Assembly: GCA_038373865.1 (NCBI GenBank)
Contig: JAXGGA010002961.1
Location: 47,300 to 111,299 of the forward strand
Source: Uloborus plumipes
Taxonomy: Eukaryota; Arthropoda; Arachnida; Araneae; Uloboridae
Length of the DNA: 64,000 nt
Direction of reading: 5' to 3'
Under the pieces are notes generated by a model that had not been told where the DNA came from, searched no databases, and worked only from the letters and a program-made list of their open reading frames with translations. Position numbers and translations under genes: made by a program. Positions 29,201-43,219 of the stretch are shown here, one piece after another; the stretch's first letter is position 1, and every line of letters starts with the position of its first letter.

Positions 29201-32200
29201 GTCCTGATGCTGCACTTCGTGGTTCCAACATAAACGGATACGCACAAGCACGGAAGTTTGTAGACTACTGCCGCAGAGAGTGACCAAGTGTCCCGTCTTC
29301 TTTTTTCGTCACTGTGACGAAAAAGGAAGACGGGACACTTGGTCACCAGGTGTATCGGAAGCCCACCCACACGGACCGATATCTTCAAAAAGAAACCAAC
29401 CACCACCCGAGACAAAAAATGGCGGTCATCAAAACTCTTGCTCGGCGAGCAGAAAGAATCTGCGAGACAACAAAATTGAAGGAGGAACAGAAACATCTGG
29501 AATAAGCTTTTCAAGCGAACGGGTTTACAGTAGGGATGCACCGATAAGCAAATTGGCCGATTACCGATTACCGATTAATCGGTTGTTGATAATCGGCCGA
29601 TTAATCGGCTGAGCCGATTAATGATAAGAATGATTGTTTTTCGACCACCAATTTTACCATCAGTGTTTTTTCTCTCTTATGCAATTCCAAATTTAGAAAT
29701 AGTAAGTAATTTATTTCTGAGAGAAATTTTTTTTTCCATTTTCCTAGTTTTCACAAACTAATTTCAACCTTTTATCAAATTTCTTAGAACCAATTTTCAT
29801 ATTATTGTCAATAATATTACTAACACATTGTTAGTTATGTTAATTGGACATGAAAATTGGGACATAAAGAAAGGGGTGAGGGGGAGTCTGTGGTGAGCAC
29901 TCCAATTTAGGAGTATTTTTAATTCATATTTTATAATAATTAGCAGCAATTTAATTCAGTACTTTTATTCTTTGAAAATTAGAGGTTATCTAAAAGCACT
30001 GCTAAGGAGAAAACTATCGCCACATGAAAAACGTTGCAACATTGCCTTTGTATATTTATTCAAAGTAGGATAATTCATTTAAAAAAAAAAGCTTTATATC
30101 GTCTGTGAGGATTATTATTAGTTAATAAATTTATTCATCATGTTTCTTAGTGAAGGTATACCTTAAAGAATAATATTTGAAAAATATTTTTTAGGCCGAT
30201 TAATCGGCCCGATTTTGCCGATTATTAATAATCGGCAAAGTGGCCGATTATGGCCGATTAATCGGTACTGCCGATTAATCGGTGCATCCCTAGTTTACAG
30301 CACAGGAAATTAGAAGAGCCCTCCACCCCAGGAGGACCCAAAATAATGTACAGGATACTACACCAGTTGAGCCATTAGGAAAAGTTTTCCTGCCGTACCT
30401 GCACAGGATTACAGACCGGCTCGTGAAACTCCTGGAGAAACACAACGTCAAGACTGTTTTCACGCCCACCAACCAACTAAGGAACTACTATCGCCCGGTG
30501 AAGGACCCCCGTGACCCCTTCTCTGCGTCAGTAGTCTATAAAATTCCGTGCTCGTGCGGATCCGTTTATGTTGGAACCACGAAGCGCAGCATCAGGACAC
30601 GCCTTTCCGAGCACGAACGTCATTGCCAGTTAGGACACTATGAGAAGTTAGCAGTAGCCGAACACAGCCAACAGGAAGGAGTCCACAACATTAAATTTAA
30701 AGACACAAAAATCCTGGCCACAACATCCCTTTGCTATGCCCGTCTTCATCGCGTAGCATTCGAAATTTTCAAGCATACGCTTAACTTCAATAGAAAAGAA
30801 GAGAACTTCAATTTACCTAAAATATGGCATTCCGTCCTTAGATCCGCTCGCCATAACGGTCCAAAAATAGACGGCTCACCCATTCCGGAAAATCCATCCA
30901 GAATCCAGAACGCTCCAGAGGCCAAAGAAACAGCAACCAATCAGGAGCCAACACGCCATCAGCAGTTTGATTAAATACCCGAGCGGCCGAAGCTAGCGTA
31001 TCAGTCTCACCAAACTACTCACTGATGATGTCTACCGCAGTGTCCGACGAAATGTTTGAGACTTATGTTTCTCATCGACCACGGCCTATAAGCCCGGAAA
31101 TACCTCTTCATACATTATTATTATCATTAATATTTAAGCATAGATAAATAAAAAGCAAATTGTAAACTTGTAAAATTTAAGCTTGCCATATAGTTATTTT
31201 TTCTATCTGAATAGTTATTTAATGTCTCTATTTGTCTTTTACATAGGGAAAAGAGAAAGAGAAATTAGGACGTGCTGAAGTTGAAAAACTGCTGGATACA
31301 TATTTGTGGTTACCTGATAAAAATGGTCATTCATCATGGATCATTAAATTAGTATGCACTATTTTAAGCAGTGGTGTAACTCAAAATTGTTTTTATGAAT
31401 GCCTTATCCCAATTTGTGCTAAACAGGTAAAGTATGAAATACAGTAAAACTTTGTTTCTCTAATTAAAATTCTAGCCTTTTTAAAAAATATATGTTCACA
31501 TTGGCTATTTTACAGGAAGGCCACACACACACACACACAGTAAGTAGAGCATTGAAAAGAGAGGTCAATTTCTTGTTTATCTTATCAAGTCCAAACTTGG
31601 GGGTTAAATTCAGTGCATTGATGGAATTTTTTTTGTTCAATACCATTGAGTTGGCTTTTGTGGTTGTTTTTTTCCTGTAAAAATGTTGTAATATAGCTTT
31701 TATGAGGACACTTTCATTGTTCAAACATATTATTCAAACAGCAATGGCCCAATGTTAACTCAAGGACAGTTGGCTGGTGAATTTAAATTAAAGAATATAT
31801 ATCCGAGTGGGTCAACAATCAATCGTTGATCAAACGTTTGCAGTTATTGAAACTTTGACTCTTAAGTAAGTGAGGTAGAATTTTGCAATTTGTTTGTGCC
31901 ATATTATAGCTAGAGATGGAAAACACATCAAACATGTATTAAGCTGATCCCCATGTATTGTACTTGATTATAGAAATCTTTAAATCAGTAGTTTTCGAAA
32001 AATTAATTTTTATTGTCAGCGTGGTACTTACTGGTCACCCTGTTTATTATAATTGCAAGAATGTTGCTATTAGTAATCTAAACATTCACTTTTTATTTTT
32101 ATCTATTAATGATAAAGCTTTTGTATAATTGTGTGTCTTTTAAATACCATAATTGTTTGAAAAAGAAAAACACGAACTAATTTTTTATCAAGAAATATTT

Positions 32201-35200
32201 TTCATAATTATTTTTATGCTTTAGTGTTTCATATACAATTGCATGTAGTTTTGTTACAAATGCTGAACAAATTATGCGGATAAGGTTGTACTGTACTTGC
32301 AACGCAAGTAAGATTCAATCACAAAACTTTTATGCAAAAATTAAGGTGATGTATTAATAAATACTTTAATACAAAGAATTAAAATATGTACTATAAAGCA
32401 CATATTTTGCGATTTAAAAAATTCAATACATATGTTTCAGGATTAAACAGAACCTGCTTTTAAATACAAAAAAGATGTGCTAATTCATGTAAAGACATTC
32501 AACCTGCTTTTGTAGGATGTCATAATGTTTCTCATGTATTTTTTACTTGAAGAAAATTGTTTGTTTGTTAGTAAGGAAGTGCATGCAATATACCTATAGC
32601 TCTGTTGTGACATTCAGAGACTGTAGTTTCATCCCTGTTATGAACACATCAGTTTTGAATAGTCAATAACTGCTGGAGGCAGATGACCTGTCATTGAAGC
32701 TAAGAGATAACATAACTGTCCTGTCAGTTTACTGCATGTAGTTCTGCCTTAACCTTGACTTAAGCTTACTGTTGGTAACTTACTGTTTATGTAAAGAAGT
32801 GTTCGAATTCATAATCCTTGTATTTAATCTTTGTTATTAGCCTATAAAGTGCTAAAGGTGCCTTAAATTAATTAGAATTTGATAGAGATGGAAAAAAGTA
32901 CAGAAGTATTTTGAAATAATCAAATGGTTATGTTATTGTTATTATAAGGTTAGACATTCCCATTGAGTGATAACAATAGCTTCAAGGATTCAAACTAAAT
33001 TTTACAGCAACTAATCCTCCCTCTCCCCCCTCAAAAAAAAATCAAACATTCCCAAAATTACTAATTATTTTCTATTTATATTGTTTTTAGGCTACGTTTT
33101 GTGAAAAAATATTTCCATATCTGATTCATACTCTGCTGTTTCTTGATGATCTTCACGTACTTCATGCTGTGTCCATCGGTATTGAATCTTTTTTCTCGCA
33201 CTTTTCCAAATGGTTGCAAAAAGCTGCATCAAGTGGATCATCTTCACCCTGTTAGTATTATTTTTTCTTCTTTCAATTTAAGTATTTTATCATCATGACT
33301 ATTTGCAGATTTTGTATTTGTGATTGAGGTTAATTATTTGTTTGGTTCTTGTATTTTTCCTACATTGCTATGACTTTTTCTGACGTATATCTTAGAATAA
33401 ATTGTACTTGGCATGTTCAATATTGTATTTTTTGTTCTTAACCATGTGTTCTGTTTTTATATAATTACTGTAAATTCCGGATTATCCACGAGTAAGGTGG
33501 CATGGTAACCAAGAATAAGTGAAAACTGGGGATAGTCTGCAAAATCGGTAAAATATGACACTACCATGTACAATAGCTAAATAAAATCATAACGCTCACA
33601 CGTTCATTTAAGGTATGGCTAAAAACGCTAACATTGAATGTAAAAAATGTCTATAAAATTTTAAAACAAGCAATAACACACTCATACGTTGGAAAAAAAT
33701 AATACATTCGTAATGTTAACACAACTTTTTTAAATTAATTTTTTGTTCTAAGTTGGTGTTTCTTGTGTTTTTCGTTTTAAAACTCTTCTTAATTTCAGAT
33801 TGGAGTTTTTCAATAGTATCTTGCCACAAAGCAATGTATCATCATGCTCCTTTGAATATTTAATGAGTCCATAGATGAGAGTGAGAGCTGTTTTGTGGCT
33901 GATTTTAAGATGGGTGCATTTTTCTTCAGTCAGTAAATCATCGCCGTAAAAAGTTAAGGAGAGAACATCAAAGACCTGTGGATAATCCATATTAAGGATA
34001 ATCAGTTTGTGCATAATTGGGAGTTTATTTTATAAAAATAGTGATATATTATTAATGATATCTACTTGGTTTCTTTGGTTATATCTGTACCTCAGTACCA
34101 GTATGAGTCGATGTGAAATAAGATTTTCTTACAATGCACCAATAAAGTGAAAAATCTCCATTTTTGGACTTACATTGTTCTGATTCTGAGGTACATATAT
34201 GTATCTATTAAATTTACAGTAAATTTCAGCGTTTCATTAATTATCTTTTTAGCATATACCAAACCTGAATTTGAGTATTCCAAAGCAACTGTTCAATCCA
34301 TGTTGTCCGTTTTAAACCACATATGGCTTAACCCAAAGCAGGAGTAAGTTCATTTATCTTCTCTCCTTATATGTTATTCATAACACCACCTTTTTTTTTT
34401 TTTTTTTTGCATTTTTTACCCCTCTTCCACTGAAAAAATTTGAAATGATGGGTCTGATTCCGTTAGTACTTTCAAATAGTGACAGTACTCCCCCCCCCCT
34501 CTGCCCCATAGAAACCTTTTGAAAGTATCTCTAATGCAATCTTTGTCATAATCCCTCTCCCCATTAAAGGTAACTAACAGAGTGTTAGTTACCTTTCAGG
34601 GTTTCATCTACCTTTCAAGCTTTTTTATTTTAAGCGATTATCACCCCTGTTATTGGTTAAATATATTATTTTTGTTGATGCTTAAAATATCTGTTTATGC
34701 CTCAAATTTAAAAATGATAAATTTGCTAAAAATATTGTTATTTCTTGGAATTCAACGAATAACTATCACTATTTTACACTAGTAAAACAATTTCAGAGAA
34801 TATCTAAAATGTTTCTAGCTCTAATTTCTAGTAGCACATTCTAATTTGTTATTAATATCTTAATTTTAGGTTGTACACTGTGATGCAAAAGTTTTGACAA
34901 AATGCAAATATATGAATAAAAAAGAAAACTATTCAGCGAAATGCTTTCAAATTTCTACTGCAGGTACACAATATGGTCCCAAATACGTGTCTGGAGTTCT
35001 TAAAAATATAACTGGAACCAAATTTTGGACATTGCAAAAGACATTTTTTTTCATTGTTGCAAAAGTTTAGACAATAGTCAGATTTTATGCAAATATCCCT
35101 TGAAATGTGATTGGTGGGACTTTATTATTCGAATATAAAGTGCAGAGATTGCTGAATAAATAATCAAAATCTCAAAAGCTCTGTAGTTCTCGTGTAAAGA

Positions 35201-38200
35201 AGATGAGAAAGTTTGGAAGCCAAAATTTGAAAATGAACCTACTTTATTAATTTTTTATCTTTTAAATCGGCTCTAGTGTGGTAGTACATTGTTTTTCACT
35301 TTGTGGAGAGCAAATTCAGACATGCGTATCAATCAAAAGACCAAGAAAAATTATATTTCTTACGGATGAAGGAATTGAAAAAACGGCTCGAACTGACGAT
35401 TTGCCCCTTAATCCTACAAAACTTCAACTTGGGTCAAAAACAGCACTTGACAGCATAAGTAGATGAGCAACTGAATCGGAATGCATAAAAAAAAAACAAA
35501 GAATTGTGCTTGAGCCTTTTCGGACAGAGTGTCCCAAATAACCCAGATTTTAATGGTAAAAGCAGTACAGCATATAATCATTGGATATTTCTCAAGTCCC
35601 TCGAAAAGAATTACAATTCTTGTTTTTTTTTTATGCATTTCAATTCAGTTGTTCATCTACTTATGCTGTCACGTGCTGTTTTTGACCCAAGTTGAAGTTT
35701 TGTAGGATTAAGGGGCGAATTTTCAGCTCGAGCCGTTTTTTCCATTCCTTCATCCTTAAGAAATATAATTTTTCTTGGCCTTTTTGATCGATACGCATGT
35801 CTGAATTTGCTCTCCACAAAGTAAAAAACAATGTACTACCACACTAAAGCCGATTTAAAAGACAAAAAATTAATATAGTAGGTTCATTTTCAAATTTCGG
35901 CTTCCAAACTTTCTCATCTTCTTTACACGAGAACTACAGAGCTTTTGATTATTTATTCAGCAATCTCTGCACTTTATATTCGAATAAGAAAGTCCCGCCT
36001 TTCCTCCACCAATCACATTTCAAGGGATATTTGCATAAAATCTGACTATTGTCTAAACTTTTGCAACAATGAAAAAAAATGTCTTTTGTAATGTCCAAAA
36101 TTTGATTCCAGTTATATTTTTAAGAACTCCAGGCGTGTATTTGGGACCATATTATGTACCTGCAGCAGAAATTTAAAGCATTTCGTTGAATAGTTTTCAT
36201 TTTATTCATATATTTGCCTTTGTCTAAACTTTTGCATCGCAGTGTATAACTCCCTTGTCACGGGCATAACTAATGTTAGTATTATGTGCAAAGTTTTGTT
36301 GTAGTGTCTGTGATAGGCTTAATGTTTTTACCTTTTGAAAGTACTCTGAAAACTTAAAGTTTTTTTCTTTTTTTGTCTTGTTTATGTATTAAAGTAAAAA
36401 AAAAATATTTCTTGCCCTTCTGGTTTGTTTTTCTTTTCAAGCTTTTAGTTATTGATATGTAAAAGTACTTAATTTTATTTTAAGGTCAAGAAATCAAAGA
36501 AATGTTATGAAAGAATGCTTCTGGAAAAATCTAAATTACTTGGAAGTTGCTCAGGCTGCTCAGTATTGTTCTGCTCATTTCACTGCTATTTTATATACAG
36601 AATTATGGTGTGATGTAATGAGGTAAATAAAGAACGTAAATGTTACATTTTTATGGTAAAAGACAATGTAACTTTTTGCTGCATATTTTTATGAAACTTT
36701 TTTTGCTGAAATGTAAAACATAGACCAAAAAAAAACATCTATTGAAATAAAAGATAACTTTTTCCAGAGAGAATAATGTTGCAACTACTGATTAACAATG
36801 CAATATTTTAAATTTGTATAATAGATTATCGCCTATTTTTATGAAAATTTTTGCTGGGATATAAAATATCGGCATTGAAAAAAACATCAATCTAAAACCT
36901 TGTTGTTTTCAAAACATCGACATTGATGTCATAACACTAGTTTCAAGCCATCTTGTGAATTCTTGTTTGTTAATGTATACAGTTAAGGACTTCTATAAAG
37001 AAAATATCCGCCACTCCTCATATGAAAATTTATCTGCTCTAGTATCAGTGGTCTTTTAAAAATACTGCTAAATTAAAGCAAAATCCTGGATAGATTTTAG
37101 TCTACAAACATAAATGATTTTTCTCTTATAGCCTAGTTTTGTATTAGAGAATGCATAAGAGAATATGTTTTAAATAATTTCTTTTATCTGTGTCATAGGA
37201 TTTGGAAAGCAATTTTTCTCATTAATAAGTGAGAGAGTGATCTCCGTATAAGGTTCAAAGACAGGGCAGTCTGAAACGAGGGGCCTGCCTCGTAGTTGGG
37301 GTAGTATAAGTTTTATAGGGAAGGGGCTTGATAATTAAACTGACAAGAGGCCCACCTAGGCTAGGCTCTCTTTGGCCTTGTTCTCTGGCTACTGATCCTT
37401 TCTTAATTGTTAACATTTTCTCCCTTGACTTAGAATTCCTACATTGATGTTTACCATACCTTTATATGATATTGAAAAATTACTGATAGAGTTGTTGCCA
37501 TATTTCTTATCTTAACAGGGAGCAAGTTAGGTCCTCTGACATTGTAAGTGACAGTTCGGAGTCTTCTGGAAGCTTGGACTGCTCACCATTGTCTTTTATT
37601 GGATCTCGCAGCAGAAACAAGGCATCATTAGTCTATGAGATTCTTCTGGACGCATATTCTCGCATCGGAGATTCTGATGCAATTTATGGTTGTGAAGTCG
37701 TAAGCCCCGACAGCCAAGCAATTCTAAAGCATAATTATTTGACTGAAAGAAAATGGGATGGTTTGTTGCGACTGAATGATAAAAATAACGCTCACTTAGA
37801 TATCTTAATGGTAAGTACTTGTCACTATACTGTTGTAAACTTTTCAATTTTTAAATTGGCCCGTGATGTAGCAAAGGGGGGATGCACACCCCAGATACTT
37901 TGGTTTTAACATTGTTGCCAATCCTAATATAGTAGTTTTTACACATGTAAAGACTGTTTTCATCCCTGTCCCCCCTCCAGAAGGAAATCCTGTCTTTACA
38001 AGTAAATTTGGCTATCTATTTACCTTGATGTGCTTTTTCCCATGGTATATACCATTTGAAATAATTTTGAAAATATTAACTCTTTGAAACCAAATGAATC
38101 AAATAGTTGTGGTCGTCAGTTACCCTGCATTATGTTTCACAAGTCTTTGAGACTGTCTTGAGGCACACGTCTTTACTCCAGTCCTGACTTTGATTATAAT

Positions 38201-41200
38201 GGTTTTTTAAAAAGTTGTTTATTTTTATTATGTTTAACTCGGATTGTATCATATGATAAACTAGAGCTTAAAATTAATTTTGGATTTGCCTTCATACTAT
38301 TTAGAAATATTAAATCTACTTTTTGAATTCTAACTGAAATTTTATTTGCTTTATTTTTTGAATTTGGAAGAGTATTTTTTTTACTGCATTAGTACTAATT
38401 TAATGGGAAAATTGCAAGGAAATTGTTGGGAGTACTTGTAAAAACATATTTCAGTAATTTCTTTAGTATGTTTTCCTTTAGAAATTATTACTACTTTCTT
38501 TATAATATTAATCTCATACAAGTAAAATATTTTATACAATTTATGAAAAATGTTTTTAAGATCAAAATATTTTCAATTTATGGTTAACTGATATATTTGA
38601 TATTAATAACATGTTGTAGCAATAAAATTATATTTTAAAAATGTATAATTACCCTTGCTGTTATTCGTCATAATTGTTTCAAAAGCAAACTTTTATCATT
38701 TGATATCTAAATAAGTTTATTTATTCCTTAGTCCCTGCAGCAGAATGGTCTCAACACTATTCTCCAAGATTACGCTCAGTCTCTTCTTGATGGAAACAAA
38801 GCTCCCCAACAAAGTGTGTTAGAATATCAATGTGAAGCTGCTTGGAGGATGAGAAAGTGGGATTTGCCTATTGTAGAAAAGTAATTTCTTTTGTGTTTTA
38901 TACGGGCAAAAATCTATACTGTGCACTTTACAATATACATGAGGCAATATTCATCAAAAACTTAAAATTACCATTTACTTAGAAGCACTGGAAGAGCCAG
39001 TGCTGCCCCTTGTGCCTTTCATGTGTAATTCTTTTGAAATTTCTTCTTGGGTACTTCCAAATGTATGACATATCTTCCATGGAAACAAATAAAAAAATTC
39101 ATGCGTAATAAAGCTCAGTCATACTATCTCTACTCAAAGTGTAAAGTTTGTTTCTATTTTGAAGTGCTACTAGTACCTTTCTGCTAATTGACTGTTTGCA
39201 GTGCTTAACATTTGAAGTTCTAACAGGTTGTGAAAAAAGGAAAGTCAAATTGAAAGTAGTGTGAATAGCACTTTATCATGTTACAATAATTATGATCAAG
39301 TATTGTTTCTCATCTGGTGATTCACAAGCTTCTAAGCTTTCGGTAGGTCCATAAAGGGAGTTCCAAAAAATATTAATTATTTCAATTTCAAATTGAGTAA
39401 TTACTTATAAAAAAATAACTTAATATACAGGATGTCCACTCCTATCGTGGACCAATAGCTAATTTCTAAACCGTTAGAGATAAGCATATAGTTCATTTAG
39501 GAAAAAATCTCCAATTTACGAAAGGAATTTTGGGTCTATTCAATGTTTTTCAAAAAATCAAATTTTGAAAGAGTTAGGAAATTTAAATTTTTATACAGCC
39601 CCCCAGGCCTATCAATCATATTTAGTAAAACATTCTTGACACTGTAACATTTAAAACTAAAAAAAAATCACTCCTCTACCACAAAAATTGACCGAGTTAT
39701 GACGTTTTGAAAAATCAAGATTTTGCATTATTTCATGACGTCATCGAGAGATCGCTTACGGGACCGTATGCAAAATCCTTCAAAATCTTGATTTTTCAAA
39801 ACATCATAACTCGGTCAATTTTTGTGGTAGAACAGTGATTTTTTTTTAGTTTTAAACGTTACAGTGTCAAGAATGTTTTACTAAATATGATTGAAAGGAC
39901 TGGGGGGCTGTATAAAAATTTAAATTTCCTAACTCTTTCAAAATTTGATTTTTTGAAAAACATTGAATAGACCCAAAATTCCTTTCGTAAATTGGAGATT
40001 TTTTCCTAAATGAACTATATGCTTATCTCTAACGGTTTAGAAATTAGCTATTGGTCCACGATAGGAGTGGACACCCTGTATTTATGTATGTATATATACA
40101 AGGTGTCCACTAGGGTGGTCACAAGTAACGGGGAAATTTTTTTTTCAACTAATCTTTTGCGGCACCCCCCTAAAATGTGCCAATGGGCTAGAAAATGAGA
40201 TTTGCAAAGTTTTAGCTTAATCGGATAATATTAACACGTGCCGCAAAGAGGGTAAAATTAAGAAAAACAGCGATTTTTAGCCAAAAATTGTAGTTTTTAC
40301 TCTGTAAAACCAAAACTACTGGTCCTAGAAGCTTTATTTTGGTCTCATTTTGTAGGAAATTTTATTTTCTTTAAGCCTTATCTTATTTAAAGTTTCGAAA
40401 AAAATGATTAAATATTTTTCAGAATTTTCACAAGTCATACTGCAACGCAAATCCTCGAAATTGCAAGTAACATGGGGAAAATTTTTTTTCAACTAATATT
40501 TTGAGGCACCCCCCTAAAATGTGCCAATAGACTAGAAAATGAGATTTGCAAAGTTTTAGCTTAATCGGATAATATTAACACGTGCCTCAAAGTGGGTAAA
40601 GTTACGAAAAATAGCGATTTTTAGCCAAAAATCGTAGTTTTTTCTCTGTAAAACCAAAACTATTCATCTTAGAAACTTTACTTTGGTCTCATTTTGTAGA
40701 AAATTTCAGTCTCGTTAAGTGCTATCCCATTCATTTTTGCTTTCATGTCCAAAGTATTTATTTGGCATTTTTCAGGTTAAATCGTAGAATATATCAAAAA
40801 TAAGAAATTTTCATGCAAAACCTAAAAGCATTACAATATTCAATTACATTTACTTGCTTATTGTTGGATTTACTTTGTCAATTAAAAAAGGGGTTTTTTC
40901 GAAGTTCTTTAGAAATAAATGAAACACATTTCCGTGTTAAAATAGAGGAATTAAGGGGTTAAGACGGAAATCAAAGAGTTAAAATGACAATAAAAGCTTT
41001 AATGCACCTTTATACGTATACTGTTAAATTATATAACATCATTTTACTACTCTTTACATACAAATTAAGTTGCTGATGGCTTGGATGGCATACCTTTTGA
41101 TAAATGAGGAAACTGTGCCTGTGTGTTAGATAAAAAGCAATTCAAAGCAGGTACAGAAGATGAGAATATTAGAAATGAGTAATTTAGGCGAAAATTGAAA

Positions 41201-43165
41201 CTTTCTTGTTATGAAATTAAAAAGCTACAGCCTGGGGACGATTACAATATATACCCCTATAAATCGTGTAAAAACCAATTTTATACTAAAGCTAAAAAGA
41301 CAGTAAATAGTTTAATGATGTTCCATGACACAGCTGAAAGAAGTGTAAAATTAATTCCAGGCTTCAGTTCTTCTTTGACAAAGACAAAGAGCAACGGTAG
41401 CTTTTATTACTAGTAAATGCTGTATGCTAAATGCAGGCACAGTTTCTTCATTTATCAAAAGGTATCCCATCCAAGCCATCAGCAACTTAATTTGTATGTA
41501 AAGAGTAGTAAAATGATGTTATATAATTTAACAGTATAAGTATAAAGGTGCATTAAAGCTTTTATTGTCATTTTAACTCTTTGATTTCCGTCTTAACCCC
41601 ATAATTCCTCTATTGTAACACAGAAATGTGTTTCATTTATTTCTAAAGTACTGCGAAAATACCCTTTTTTTAATTGACAAAGTATATCCAACAATAAGCA
41701 AGTAAATGTAATTGAATATTGTAATGCTTTTAGGTTTTGCATGAAAATTTCTTATTTTTGATATATTCTACGATTTAACCTGAAAAATGCCAAATAAATA
41801 CTTTGGACATGATAGCAAAAATGAATGGGATAGCACTTAACGAGAATGAAATTTCCTACAAAATGAGACTAAAATAAAGTTTCTTAGATGAATAGTTTTG
41901 GTTTTACAGAGAAAAAACTACGACTTTTGCCTAAAAATGGCTGTTTTTCGTAACCTTACCCACTTTGAGGCACGTGTTAATATTATCCGATTAAGTTAAA
42001 ACTTTTCAAATCTCATTTTCTAGTCTATTGGCACATTTTAGGGGGGTGCCTCAAAAGATTAGGTGGAAAAAAATTTTCCCCATGTTACTTGCAATTTCGA
42101 GGATTTGCGTTGCAGTATGACTTGTGAAAATTCTGAAAAATATTTAATCATTTTTTTTCGAAACTTTAAATAAGATTAGGCTTAAAGAAAATAAAATTTC
42201 CTAAAAAATGAGACCAAAATAAAGCTTCTAGGATCAGTAGTTTTGGTTTTACAGAGTAAAAACTACAATTTCTGGCTAAAAATCGCTGTTTTTCTTAACT
42301 TTACCCTCCTTGCGGCACGTGTTAATATTATCCGATTAAGCTAAAATTTTGCAAATCTCATTTTCTAGCCCATTGGCACATTTTAGGGGGGTGCCGCAAA
42401 AGAAATTCGAAAATTGATTTTTTGTGACCACCCTATTGTCCACTCCTATCGTGGCCCAATAGCTAATTTCTAAACCGTTAGAGATAAGCAGGGGTGCCCA
42501 TCCCCCCAAGCTCAATGGCTCAAATCCCCCCCTCCCCCACAAATTTTTCACAACCCTCTTGTGCTTTTTATTTTTATTTCTACCTCTCTTTTTTATATTA
42601 TTTATTTCTTAAATATTATAACTATTATTATTTATTATTAATTTTCTAAAAGTACTAATTATGCGTAGAACAGAATCGCTTTTTTTCTCTTCCAGACATT
42701 CCAAGCACAATCACACACACGAAATAAATGAATAACTAATAATAATAAAGAAATAAAAGAACTAATTTAAATTAAAAATATTAATTAGTGAATAATTTTT
42801 ATGAAAAAAATAAGTAAATAATTTAAATAAATAAGTTCCAAATAAATTAGTTTTAAAAAATCCCCCAAAAATTTTGATGGTGCCATAATCCCCCCCCCCC
42901 CCCTGTGGGCACCCTTGAGATAAGCACATAGTTTATCTAGGAAAAAATGTCTAAATTACCAAAGAAATTTGGGTCTATAAATTTTTTTTTTTTAATAAAA
43001 TTTTGAAAGAGTTACGAAACTTTAATTTTTATACAACTCCCCAGTCATATCAGTCATATTTAGTAAAACATTTTTGACACTGTAGGGCGTATCCAGAAAC
43101 TTTTCAAAAGGGAGGGGTGGCGATTGATTTTTTTCCCTCATATATATATATATATATATATGCTT

Positions 43166-43219
<54 letters not shown>

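Larger units (their letters stand above)
29314..31112 (+). mobile_element. Penelope-like element, plus-strand copy, split by a hAT MITE
   Basis: The plus copy carries the C-terminal end of the reverse transcriptase ([18 protein letters not shown], then [15 protein letters not shown]), interrupted by a 762 bp hAT element at 29531. It resumes with the linker, the GIY-YIG endonuclease and a 3' region that mirrors the left copy out to TACCTCTTCATA (31101-31112). Several frameshifts in the RT part show it is dead. The 5' part of the RT is absent. Confidence 0.8.

Noticed and set aside
29062..29612. 159-aa and 110-aa open frames across the Penelope junction as one protein
   Set aside because: They run through the palindrome and into the hAT MITE; only the GIY-YIG part is genuine and it is a relic.
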